6,847 nt of DNA from an uncultured Ruminococcus sp. (GTDB lineage: Bacteria; Bacillota; Clostridia; Oscillospirales; Ruminococcaceae), in NCBI GenBank assembly GCA_902783235.1, contig CACZQG010000013.1:1-6847 (forward strand), given 5' to 3'. A model generated the notes under the pieces. That model was not told the origin of the DNA. It was given only the letters and a program-made list of their open reading frames with translations, and did no database searches. The translations under genes were made by a program, and so were the position numbers. Shown piece after piece: positions 1 to 6,171 of this stretch (position 1 is the first letter of the stretch; each line of letters starts with the position of its first letter).

Positions 1-846
1 CGTCTCACGCAGGGGTTTAGCATGGGTCGCAAAATCGGAAACGGCATTGATAAAGCGATAACCGTTCTTTCCAAGGTGTTTCAGATCGGGTGCATCAAAA
101 TAACGCATCTTCATGTCCTCACGAATACGCTCGATATTTTTCTTATGGATAGCAGTAGGATTGTCGTCCATAGGCAGGAGCATATCAATGTACTCCATGA
201 CTTTGGCATCAGACAGCTTTATCCTGCGGAGCGCAGAAAACTCCGTTCCAAGCTTGCCCATGTACTTTTCCGCAAGTAAAAGGGTATTATGAGCCTCGTC
301 CATTTTGTAAGCTAAGTCACCAACGTGTACCGTAGACCACATTCTTTTTGCTGTGGACAGGGCGATATTCAAGGTGTTCTGACAAACCACACGAATTGAT
401 GTCATTGCAACCTTGATAGCTCCCGAACCGTCATGGGAACTGCTGAAAATGAGGTACGGCTCTATCTGCTCACCTTCAATAATGTACTTGTCGGGAAGCT
501 TGGCAAGCAGCCATATTTTTTTACCGCCCTGCAAGCTGCCTGCGGTCTCATAGCGGACACCTTCACCGAGCAGAGCATCTGTGAAAGCAAAAGCCTCTTC
601 GTTCTGAACTACCTTGTAGCGGTCGGTCACAACTCCGAGTACCTTGTCGTCGCTCTCACGAATATTGGCTTTGTAACCCGAAATGGGTGTGTAGGAAGTG
701 GTCATGATGGGCTTCTGAATTACCTTCCAATCAAGTCCCGAAGCGACCAGCGCTTCCTTTGATGTGAGGGCGCTTTCTACCCTCGTTCCAAGCCCGTGCC
801 ACGGAGCCTGTCTTACATAAAACATGGTTTCTACATTTGCTGACAT
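1..846 (-). CDS. DUF932 / TIGR03299-type phage/plasmid-like protein, 3' end cut off by window
   Basis: I read an uninterrupted 282-codon frame from ATG at 846 to the window edge, so the C-terminus is missing. The start is supported by an AGGAG at 856-860, nine bases upstream. Recognisable family stretches are the N-terminal APWHGLGTRV (residues 14-23), LGVVTDRYKVVQNEEAF (70-86), the SSSHDGSGAIK segment (136-145) and RVVCQNTLNIAL (152-163). This pattern belongs to the DUF932 family (TIGR03299, phage/plasmid-like), which is common on conjugative elements, plasmids and phages; its biochemical role is not established. No signal peptide or membrane segment is seen, so it is probably cytoplasmic. 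It is the last readable gene of a leftward run and lies behind a terminator hairpin at 906-929, so it may need its own promoter or readthrough. The family call is confident, the function unknown. Confidence 0.88.
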   Translation of the reverse strand, partial: MSANVETMFYVRQAPWHGLGTRVESALTSKEALVASGLDWKVIQKPIMTTSYTPISGYKANIRESDDKVLGVVTDRYKVVQNEEAFAFTDALLGEGVRYETAGSLQGGKKIWLLAKLPDKYIIEGEQIEPYLIFSSSHDGSGAIKVAMTSIRVVCQNTLNIALSTAKRMWSTVHVGDLAYKMDEAHNTLLLAEKYMGKLGTEFSALRRIKLSDAKVMEYIDMLLPMDDNPTAIHKKNIERIREDMKMRYFDAPDLKHLGKNGYRFINAVSDFATHAKPLRET

Positions 847-905
847 AAATCATCTCTCCTTTAGTCATTGATTTTGGTTTTTTTACTTTTCGATTGAAAC
901 AACAA

Positions 906-929
906 AAGACCTTCCGTAAGGAAAGTCTT
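906..929 (-). terminator. Intrinsic terminator after the 54-aa small gene
   Basis: The arms 906-915 and 920-929 pair over ten positions (one G-U pair in the minus-strand transcript) around a four-base loop. The minus-strand transcript then continues into a T-rich run (TTGTTGTTT). The hairpin begins six bases past the stop codon of the small gene at 935-1099. It lies upstream of the DUF932 gene, so it either ends the upstream transcript or works as a partial barrier between the two genes. Confidence 0.8.
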
Positions 930-934
930 GCGTA

Positions 935-1099
935 TCAGTATTCGTTGCGGTCATTGAGGTTTAACGGCATACATGGGTCTTCGTACTTCTTTTCGGTCGT
1001 GGGCTTTTTCGACTTCTTCTTTGCTGTCTTTTTGATGACCTTACAGATAACATCACTTGCGACAAACAAAATAGTGGAAACAGTTTTCCATTTTGACAT
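935..1099 (-). CDS. Small basic protein, 54 aa, unknown function
   Basis: A short frame runs from ATG at 1099 to TGA at 935. It is preceded by AGAAAGGATGTG, a strong Shine-Dalgarno match about nine bases from the start, and is followed at once by the terminator at 906-929; together these make it a credible gene. The protein has a moderately hydrophobic N-terminal part (residues 7-19, including STILFVASDVI), a lysine-rich centre (20-38, KVIKKTAKKKSKK) and an acidic/polar tail ending in LNLNDRNEY. I do not recognise the family. The hydrophobic stretch is short for a transmembrane helix; peripheral membrane or nucleic-acid contact through the lysines is possible but speculative. An overlapping frame starting at 1164 lacks a ribosome binding site and was not chosen. 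Confidence 0.6.
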   Translation of the reverse strand: MSKWKTVSTILFVASDVICKVIKKTAKKKSKKPTTEKKYEDPCMPLNLNDRNEY

Positions 1100-1211
1100 T
1101 GTAGTTCACATCCTTTCTTACTTGCATTAGAGCAAATTTTATTAACAACTGATATTGCTGTCATTTTTATAATATATAACCGAAAGGGTGTGAGATGCGC
1201 TTAATGAAAGG
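1100..1211 (-). other. AT-rich spacer between the SLOG-like gene and the small gene
   Basis: This 112-bp gap holds the ribosome binding site of the small gene and an AT-rich patch (around 1167-1181) with several -10-like hexamers on both strands. I could not pair any of them with a convincing -35 box at 16-18 bp, and I see no hairpin that looks like a terminator. The small gene may be transcribed from the promoter at 1663-1691 by readthrough, or from a weak local promoter. Confidence 0.3.
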
Positions 1212-1610
1212 TCAGACGTAAACACACTTGTCCGACATTGCTTTCATATACTCGTCTGCTTTATCATAGCAATCCTCGGCATAGTGATTGGAAATGAGCT
1301 TTACTGTATCTGCTCTCTCATGTACAGTAAAGAAACGGTCACGATAGACTTCCCCCCAATTTGTAGCCTGTTCTTCATAAGGCATGGCTATATGAAGCTT
1401 GATATCATTATACATCTTCAAGGCAATAACGATCTCGGCGCACCATAGGGGTACACCATATTCGCAGTTTGAGTAAAACTCTGTATAGCCCTCACAGTAC
1501 AGCTTCCAGATCATTTGCCTGAGCTCTTCTTTCATTTTGCAGCAGGGAGGTTCAAATTCGTTTATAGCCCCTATCTTTACAGTAGGTCTTGATATAATTG
1601 CACAGGTCAT
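1212..1610 (-). CDS. Diverged, shortened SLOG-like (DUF1273/YpsA-type) protein
   Basis: The frame encodes 132 aa from ATG at 1610, with AGGAG eight bases upstream. Several stretches follow the order seen in DUF1273/YpsA-type SLOG proteins: GYTEF (41-45), YGVPLWCAEIVIALK (51-65), a strand-like DIKLHIAMPYEEQATNW (69-85), YRDRF (89-93) and YDKADEYM near the end (115-122). SLOG domains are Rossmann-like folds proposed to bind nucleotides or nucleotide-derived ligands. The expected N-terminal TGHRP motif reads ISRPT, the glycine-rich SGGALGxD-type loop reads SNCEYGVPL, and the protein stops at DKCVYV, before the usual C-terminal glycine/threonine segment. It therefore looks like a non-canonical or inactive homologue, or a decaying one. 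It is divergent from the Xre gene at 1730 and sits behind a strong promoter with an operator-like dyad. The family call comes from pattern memory, not a search. Confidence 0.62.
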   Translation of the reverse strand: MTCAIISRPTVKIGAINEFEPPCCKMKEELRQMIWKLYCEGYTEFYSNCEYGVPLWCAEIVIALKMYNDIKLHIAMPYEEQATNWGEVYRDRFFTVHERADTVKLISNHYAEDCYDKADEYMKAMSDKCVYV

Positions 1611-1640
1611 GTGTTTTTCTCCTTATATTCCATAGCTCGC

Positions 1641-1659
1641 TATTGTATGATATACAATA
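1641..1659. promoter_or_regulatory. Operator-like inverted repeat over the SLOG-like gene's start of transcription
   Basis: Arms TATTGTAT (1641-1648) and ATACAATA (1652-1659) are a perfect 8-bp inverted repeat around a three-base centre. The repeat covers the predicted start of transcription (about 1656) of the leftward promoter, where a bound repressor would block initiation. The Xre-type protein encoded at 1730 is the obvious candidate to bind it. The repeat is seen directly; its role is inferred. Confidence 0.65.
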
Positions 1660-1662
1660 TAG

Positions 1663-1691
1663 ATTGTAACACATCAAATTCATATTGTCAA
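1663..1691 (-). promoter_or_regulatory. Sigma-A-type promoter for the SLOG-like gene
   Basis: On the minus strand a perfect TTGACA -35 box (1686-1691) and a TACAAT -10 box (1663-1668) are separated by exactly 17 bp. Transcription should start near 1656, leaving a leader of about 45 bases before the ATG at 1610. This is the best promoter in the window. Confidence 0.8.
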
Positions 1692-1695
1692 TCAA

Positions 1696-1704
1696 GTATG
1701 ATAC
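1696..1704. promoter_or_regulatory. Second operator-like dyad in front of the Xre gene
   Basis: GTATGATAC is a 4-bp inverted repeat around one central base. It shares GTATGATA with the larger dyad at 1641-1659. It overlaps candidate -10 boxes for the rightward gene (TATGAT at 1697-1702, TACAAT at 1702-1707), neither of which has a good -35 partner; the best is TTCATA at 1679-1684, 17 bp from TACAAT. Autoregulation of the Xre gene is plausible, not shown. Confidence 0.4.
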
Positions 1705-1714
1705 AATAAACTTG

Positions 1715-1719
1715 AAAGG
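1715..1719 (+). promoter_or_regulatory. Ribosome binding site that sets the Xre start at 1730
   Basis: AAAGG lies ten bases before the ATG at 1730. An in-frame TTG at 1685 would add 15 residues, but it has no such site and lies within the promoter region, so the ATG is preferred. Confidence 0.6.
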
Positions 1720-1729
1720 TAGTGACGAT

Positions 1730-1960
1730 ATGAAAGAGAAGTATTATGAACAATATCGCAGAATTGGTTTAAAGATAAGCTATTACCGCAAGCTCAAAGG
1801 CTATACGCAGGAACAGCTTGCCGAAATGATAGATAAGAATCTGGCTTTTATAGGCGCAGTTGAAGCACCGAATATCAATCGAACGGTATCGCTGGACACA
1901 CTTTTTGATATTGCAGATGTACTTGAAATACCGCCGTATAAATTTTTAATTGACGAATGA
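1730..1960 (+). CDS. Xre-family helix-turn-helix transcriptional regulator, 76 aa
   Basis: This is a single-domain DNA-binding protein of the Xre/Cro-CI type. The first helix lies around residues 10-21 (RRIGLKISYYRK), helix 2 is TQEQLAEMID (26-35) and the recognition helix covers about 37-46 (NLAFIGAVEA). SLDTLFDIADVLEIPPYKFL (54-73) supplies the last helices typical of this fold. The EAPN after the recognition helix replaces the more usual ERG/ENG turn; I recall similar EAPN variants among Firmicute regulators. There is no ligand-binding or peptidase domain, so it probably acts as a dimer through operator dyads. It is divergent from the SLOG-like gene across 119 bp holding two dyads, which makes it the likely repressor of that gene and perhaps of itself. 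A strong terminator follows the stop codon directly, so it is monocistronic. Confidence 0.9.
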   Translation: MKEKYYEQYRRIGLKISYYRKLKGYTQEQLAEMIDKNLAFIGAVEAPNINRTVSLDTLFDIADVLEIPPYKFLIDE

Positions 1961-1967
1961 CGATAGT

Positions 1968-1995
1968 AAAGCAGGGCGAATTACCGCCCTGCTTT
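1968..1995 (+). terminator. Strong intrinsic terminator of the Xre gene
   Basis: An 11-bp perfect stem (1968-1978 with 1985-1995), GC-rich at its top, encloses a six-base loop and is followed on the plus strand by a long T-rich tract (1993-2016). It lies seven bases after the stop at 1960. The leftward dockerin gene ends at 2006 and converges on the same hairpin; in that direction only a TTT tail follows, so bidirectional use is possible but weaker. Confidence 0.9.
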
Positions 1996-2005
1996 TGTAG
2001 TTATT

Positions 2006-4252
2006 TTATTTTTTTTCTGTAGCCAAGAATTTTGCTATAGCCGCAGCATCTCGAACGTTTATCTTACCATCTTCATTGAAATCAGATTCGGAGGGAAGTT
2101 CATCTGCCTTGCCCTGTGCCAAAGATTTAGCGATATATGCGGCATCACGAACGTTAAGTTTTCCATCGCCGTTAGCATCTCCAGTAACCTTTGTTTCTGT
2201 AGTATCGGGAATGGTAACAGGAACATTTGCTTTTATAATGTCAAAGTTTGCTGTAGTTTCACCGCCAAAATAGCCTATACCTTTAATAACAAATGTACAA
2301 TTTCCTGCACTATCATTTCTAACTATTTCTTCAGCAGGTATTTCGTAATCAATGCCTTTTTTCAGTGTAACACCGTCATAGGTAATTGTTTCATTTATGC
2401 TGAAACCATCGTTGTCTTTATCTGAGGACAACGTAACGTCTTCAGCCTCTATCTTGGCTTTAGAAATATCTACAACATATGGTATTTCTCCGCATATTGA
2501 GCATTTACCCCAAGTCTTATGGTCGAGCTTGTGGTCGCAAACTACATTAAAATCCACCTTAATAGTTCCGGCATAATCATTGATACCCGATAACTCTATA
2601 GAGTATTCTCCGGGCTTTGTAACAGAGTAGTCTCCGCCGACAATATTGAAATCCTTGCCTTGTTCCAATGTTTTGCCATTGTACAGAATCGTAGGCTCTA
2701 CAAGATGCTTAGTACCGTCATAGATAATATCATCAATGATTATTTCTGTATCGGCTAAATAAACAGGCTTTTGTACAACTGTCTTCTCACTTCTATATAC
2801 TGTTCCATCTTCTATCACATATGATGATATTGCATACATAAAGTCAGTTGTAAGGTTTTCTTCATTGTCTATCAGACTTGTGGTCGATAGTTTCTTGTAT
2901 CCAAGCCATTCATCATTATCAGTCTTACGCTTGTAGATATAATATCCAGAAACGCCCGACAGCTTATCCCATGTAAGGTAAGCGTGATCTTCTGTAAGCT
3001 CTGCAATTTTAAAGTTCTTTACAGGCTCGGGCAAAACTTCGATCTCAAAGGATGTTGATACATCCAAGTATGAAACGGATATTGTTTGCTTTCCGATTTT
3101 GTTCATATCATACTTGCCAAGCATACTTTCTTCAATATCAAGTTCTGCTGTTGAGTTTTCCGATTCATGCTTTACTTCTATCTTACCGCCAGAAACATCA
3201 AGCTTTTCACCCTTGTTATATGTCGTTTTAGTCGGTGCGGAAATAAGCTCAACGCTTGTAACAGGGAACTGCATATTGTGTCTTAACTGAGGGTAAGGAT
3301 ACTTTGAGGTTTTGTCAAATATCCATGTTTCATCAAAATCCCAGTTGGTGTATGTAGCTTGTGTTTTCATCTGAGCTACAGAGAGTCCCATGCATTTATC
3401 AGAAGTATTAGCTTGACCTTCACAAGTTCCATTAAGATAGAAGCAATAGCTCATTTCCGTTCCATAACCTTTAATAGCTCCCTTACTTCCTTTATCTGCG
3501 GTTATATTTCCTATGTTATAGCAATGACTTGCATTACTCGAATAGCCTACAATTCCACCGGTATATTTGGCTTCTCCTACACAATTGATATTAATTGCAT
3601 TGTAGCAGTTAGCTATTGCACTGTACTCATACTCATTGAATCCCAATATTCCACCGACATATGTATTAGTTCCGTTAAATGAAGTTGTGATATTACCTGT
3701 TGCTAAACATTGGGAAATACCATTTCGATTATAACATCCACAAATCGATCCTACATACATTTTCGATTCGCTTGTATTCTTGACATCAATATTTACATCC
3801 AACATTTTTAAGTATTGAATATTCAGTCCACTTCTATTCCAAGTAACAAGACCAAACAATCCAACATATTGATATGGAACATTTCCGTGTATATTCATTC
3901 CAATAATAGCATGACCGTTTCCGTTGAAGTCTCCTGAGAAATTGTCAATAGGTACCCAACCATAACCGTCAATATCCCATTTACCGCCCGGTGCAGTATC
4001 ATTTGTCATGTCAATATCATTCATGAGGATATAATTTGCATTTGGCTTATTTCTTATCGCATACAGGTCATCAATAGTGTAGATACCGGTATAACCCGAG
4101 GGAACTTCTGTCAAATTTGAACCAAGATCAGCAGCCGAAACTGTTTCCTCAATAAGGCTTATACTTGGCGGTATCACCACCATAGTAAGTGAGACCATTA
4201 TCGCTGTGAAAAACGATATGACTTTAGATGTGTTCTTTTTCCTTGTGCTCAT
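2006..4252 (-). CDS. Secreted multi-domain dockerin protein (GLUG-like repeats, Ig-like, FnIII)
   Basis: The 748-aa protein starts at ATG 4252 with AGGAG nine bases upstream. An N-terminal signal peptide (basic KK/RKK, hydrophobic VISFFTAIMVSLTMVVI, cleavage likely after VSA or VSAA near residue 40) sends it out of the cell. Residues about 55-275 hold GLUG-like beta-repeats with recurring YVGGILG / YTGGIVGY and NCYN / HCYNIGNIT units. About 328-407 looks like a Big_3-type Ig-like domain (YNKGEKLDVSGGKIEV) and about 408-497 like fibronectin type III (LTWDKLSGVSGYYIYKR). Two similar beta modules follow (about 498-570 and 591-675, each with YDGxxL/YNGKTL and GxDFNI/GIDYEI), with a short Cys/His patch (572-587) between them. 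Residues 691-745 are a type I dockerin with two calcium loops, D692-D703 and D724-D735. No catalytic domain or LPXTG anchor is visible, so attachment would go through a cohesin. It is probably an adhesin or structural surface protein, cotranscribed with the lipoprotein gene upstream. Confidence 0.88.
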   Translation of the reverse strand: MSTRKKNTSKVISFFTAIMVSLTMVVIPPSISLIEETVSAADLGSNLTEVPSGYTGIYTIDDLYAIRNKPNANYILMNDIDMTNDTAPGGKWDIDGYGWVPIDNFSGDFNGNGHAIIGMNIHGNVPYQYVGLFGLVTWNRSGLNIQYLKMLDVNIDVKNTSESKMYVGSICGCYNRNGISQCLATGNITTSFNGTNTYVGGILGFNEYEYSAIANCYNAININCVGEAKYTGGIVGYSSNASHCYNIGNITADKGSKGAIKGYGTEMSYCFYLNGTCEGQANTSDKCMGLSVAQMKTQATYTNWDFDETWIFDKTSKYPYPQLRHNMQFPVTSVELISAPTKTTYNKGEKLDVSGGKIEVKHESENSTAELDIEESMLGKYDMNKIGKQTISVSYLDVSTSFEIEVLPEPVKNFKIAELTEDHAYLTWDKLSGVSGYYIYKRKTDNDEWLGYKKLSTTSLIDNEENLTTDFMYAISSYVIEDGTVYRSEKTVVQKPVYLADTEIIIDDIIYDGTKHLVEPTILYNGKTLEQGKDFNIVGGDYSVTKPGEYSIELSGINDYAGTIKVDFNVVCDHKLDHKTWGKCSICGEIPYVVDISKAKIEAEDVTLSSDKDNDGFSINETITYDGVTLKKGIDYEIPAEEIVRNDSAGNCTFVIKGIGYFGGETTANFDIIKANVPVTIPDTTETKVTGDANGDGKLNVRDAAYIAKSLAQGKADELPSESDFNEDGKINVRDAAAIAKFLATEKK

Positions 4253-4281
4253 TAAAAATCACTCCTGTCTTAAAAATTAAA

Positions 4282-4314
4282 ATTATATACCCCTCGGCAG
4301 ACGAACTGCAGAGG
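4282..4314 (-). promoter_or_regulatory. Hairpin and TATAAT between the lipoprotein and dockerin genes
   Basis: The 87-bp gap holds an imperfect stem: 4292-4300 pairs with 4306-4314 with one internal mismatch and a five-base loop. On the minus strand it is followed by an AT-rich stretch that includes a perfect TATAAT (4282-4287). No good -35 box lies 17 bp upstream, and the tail is not a clean T-run. It may be a weak terminator or attenuator, a processing site that sets different expression of the two genes, or a weak internal promoter. Confidence 0.4.
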
Positions 4315-4339
4315 ATTTTGATTAACAATTTAACAAACA

Positions 4340-6061
4340 TCACCCATACGGCTTGATGTACTCGACATATACATAGCCAAAAATATTATTTGATAATACA
4401 ACATACCAATCGGAACTGCTGTTAAGTATCAAAACTTTATCGCCTTTATTCAATGTTCCGACTATATCAGCATCTGTACTATCTCCATTACGAACGTTAA
4501 GGCAACCATCGTCGATATTTACTTCGCCAGCTATTGGGTTTGAGATACTGCAATCATTCTTGGTGAAGATAAAACTTTCTTCAGTGTCTATATGTAACAT
4601 TGCCGTGCCGGAATCAATATCAAATGTAATGTATTGATTCGCTGTTTCGTTCCATTCCCATTCTTGAGTTCCTGATGATAAATAGATAGTTTGAGATACA
4701 TGGTAAAGATTACAGTCAACTGCATTGTTATTAAGTTTTCCATATCCTATAAAATATCCCCAACAGTTTACTCCTTCATTAACAGAAGCCCCTGCATGAT
4801 AGGATACTTGTACGTATATTGTATCTCCGATACCATATACGGATAGATTATTGTATACGGAACTATTGCTGATATATAAACCTGTTAGATTCGAAGCTGA
4901 GATAGTCGGCTCTGTAGGCTTTTCTGTGGGCTTTTCAGTAGGTGCCTCCGTTAACATTTCGGTAGGCTCTTCGGTTGGAGCTTCTGTTTGTGGTTCGGGT
5001 TTAGTTTCATCAATATTGATTCTTATGCTGTCGATGATTTTATTGATTATAGGCTCATACTTAGTCCTTTCCGAATCTGAGTAGATCAGCATCAACTGAT
5101 AACCGGAATACTTTGTGTCGTAAAAATAGCCAACCATATGCATTTCGCCATAGTAATACAGTTTTCCCGTTAATTCCAATCTAAAAGCCTTCACACTATC
5201 GAGCGTAATAGGGTTAAGATTAATAATACTTATATCTGTCATCCCATAACTGAGTTGAGAAAGAAAAGCCGAATTATTGATATAAGGCATTATTATTTCC
5301 GCTAATTCCTGATTATAATAATCTGTCATTTCATCTATTGTTCCCTTATCACATCTCCTTAACACTAACGCTGCCCCTTGAGGTTTGGATTTATTAATGC
5401 CATAAGCAACCTGTATATTGTCTGAATCTTCTTTTTCTGTTCTCCAATCACTTGGATAGTTAAAAGATATTTCTTTTTCTTTGCTTGAATAGGTTGCACC
5501 GAGCATAATATTGGTGTCTGTTTCTATGGCAGTATAGTTTTTAAGATTAGTATTATTAGAATAAGCATTATTGTTAGTATTGGTTATATCATCGCTTCCG
5601 CCGAATACTTTTTCCATTAGTGCTGCTAAGATGAGTGTATTTTGTGGTATCTCATTAAAAGCGAGGGTATATATTTCAAAAGTTCCTTCGTCTTTATGAA
5701 CAATAAACTGTATCCTTGCTTTTACGGCGTTACCATCATATGTACAATCGCCTGTAAACTCAACTACATCTTGTCCTTCCGTACTCTTAAAGTATTTCCA
5801 TCGAGGAGTGCCAAAGAAGTTTTCAAAAGCTTGTTCATATGTTAAGTTAGGATTGTCAGATCTATATCCATGTTTAACCATGAGAACATACTCATTATCT
5901 GAATCAACTTGATTTGCGACAATATCTTGGAATTCCTGTTCGATATTATTCAGTCCGGTTGTGGAGCATCCCGAAAGTATTAATATCGACATCAATACCG
6001 CTAAGGTTTTTAAGGTGTATGCAACAAATTTCTTGGTTGATGTAGAACTTGTTATTTTCAT
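4340..6061 (-). CDS. Surface lipoprotein with Pro-Thr-Glu linker and C-terminal SH3b domain
   Basis: The 573-aa protein starts at ATG 6061, with AAAGGGTG upstream at good spacing. A lipoprotein signal peptide ends in the lipobox LSGC with the lipidated cysteine at residue 32, so the protein should be tethered to the outer face of the membrane. Residues about 55-155 (YEQAFENFFGTPRWKYF ... VVEFTGDCTY ... ARIQFIV) resemble an unnamed alpha/beta region that I recall from other Firmicute surface proteins. About 188-350 (EISFNYPSDW ... YEPIINKIIDSIRI) resembles PsbP-like lipoprotein domains. A PTE-rich linker (about 353-387) leads to a beta-rich region (about 390-505) with no clear family, and a bacterial SH3 domain closes the protein (about 513-573: LNVRNGDSTDADIVGTLNKG, DWYVV, GYVYVEYI). 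SH3b domains often bind peptidoglycan peptides, so the protein may bridge membrane and wall. It is the first gene of the pair with the dockerin gene 87 bp downstream. The exact role is unknown. Confidence 0.85.
   Translation of the reverse strand: MKITSSTSTKKFVAYTLKTLAVLMSILILSGCSTTGLNNIEQEFQDIVANQVDSDNEYVLMVKHGYRSDNPNLTYEQAFENFFGTPRWKYFKSTEGQDVVEFTGDCTYDGNAVKARIQFIVHKDEGTFEIYTLAFNEIPQNTLILAALMEKVFGGSDDITNTNNNAYSNNTNLKNYTAIETDTNIMLGATYSSKEKEISFNYPSDWRTEKEDSDNIQVAYGINKSKPQGAALVLRRCDKGTIDEMTDYYNQELAEIIMPYINNSAFLSQLSYGMTDISIINLNPITLDSVKAFRLELTGKLYYYGEMHMVGYFYDTKYSGYQLMLIYSDSERTKYEPIINKIIDSIRINIDETKPEPQTEAPTEEPTEMLTEAPTEKPTEKPTEPTISASNLTGLYISNSSVYNNLSVYGIGDTIYVQVSYHAGASVNEGVNCWGYFIGYGKLNNNAVDCNLYHVSQTIYLSSGTQEWEWNETANQYITFDIDSGTAMLHIDTEESFIFTKNDCSISNPIAGEVNIDDGCLNVRNGDSTDADIVGTLNKGDKVLILNSSSDWYVVLSNNIFGYVYVEYIKPYG
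4901..5005 (-). repeat. Imperfect 12-bp tandem repeats encoding the Pro-Thr-Glu linker
   Basis: The linker of the lipoprotein is written as degenerate four-codon units (APTE, EPTE, KPTE), interrupted by one MLTE and ending in KPTEPT. This is a spacer of the kind common in Gram-positive surface proteins. In-frame gain or loss of units would change the reach of the C-terminal domains without breaking the gene. Confidence 0.75.
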
Positions 6062-6141
6062 ATTGATTTCACCCTTTCTTATAACAAACTTGATTTGCTT
6101 GTAGTTATTCTTGAATAAACGTAGTGAAGATAGATATAATG

Positions 6142-6171
6142 ATAATATAACCCTTAGATATTCTTTCGCAA
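6142..6171 (-). promoter_or_regulatory. Candidate promoter for the lipoprotein-dockerin gene pair
   Basis: On the minus strand TTGCGA (6166-6171) serves as a -35 box, with TATTAT (6142-6147, 18-bp spacing) or TATATT (6144-6149, 16-bp spacing) as the -10 box. This would leave a leader of about 75 bases before the ATG at 6061. The match is moderate, but it is the best in the gap. Confidence 0.5.

Noticed and set aside
433..762. Plus-strand open frame of 109 codons
   Set aside because: It lies entirely opposite the well-supported DUF932 coding frame and has no family features.
961..1164. 67-codon minus-strand frame overlapping the small gene
   Set aside because: It has no ribosome binding site at 1164 and overlaps, in another frame, the 54-codon frame that has a strong Shine-Dalgarno and a terminator right after its stop.
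1685..1729. Upstream TTG start for the Xre regulator
   Set aside because: It would begin inside the divergent promoter without a ribosome binding site; the ATG at 1730 has AAAGG at good spacing and gives the usual compact Xre length.
2486..2537. Cys/His patch (residues 572-587 of the dockerin protein) as a zinc-binding domain
   Set aside because: It is too short, with only one CxxC pair and loosely placed Cys/His residues; it looks like a remnant or a linker between two beta modules.
3359..3682. Plus-strand open frame of 107 codons inside the dockerin gene
   Set aside because: It is antisense to the GLUG-like region, and its protein is an uninformative mix of Ser/Ile/Tyr produced by the opposite frame.
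4901..5005. Short regular repeats that might suggest a CRISPR or DNA-binding array
   Set aside because: The units are about 12 bp, contiguous and in frame, and encode PTE tetrapeptides; there are no spacers.
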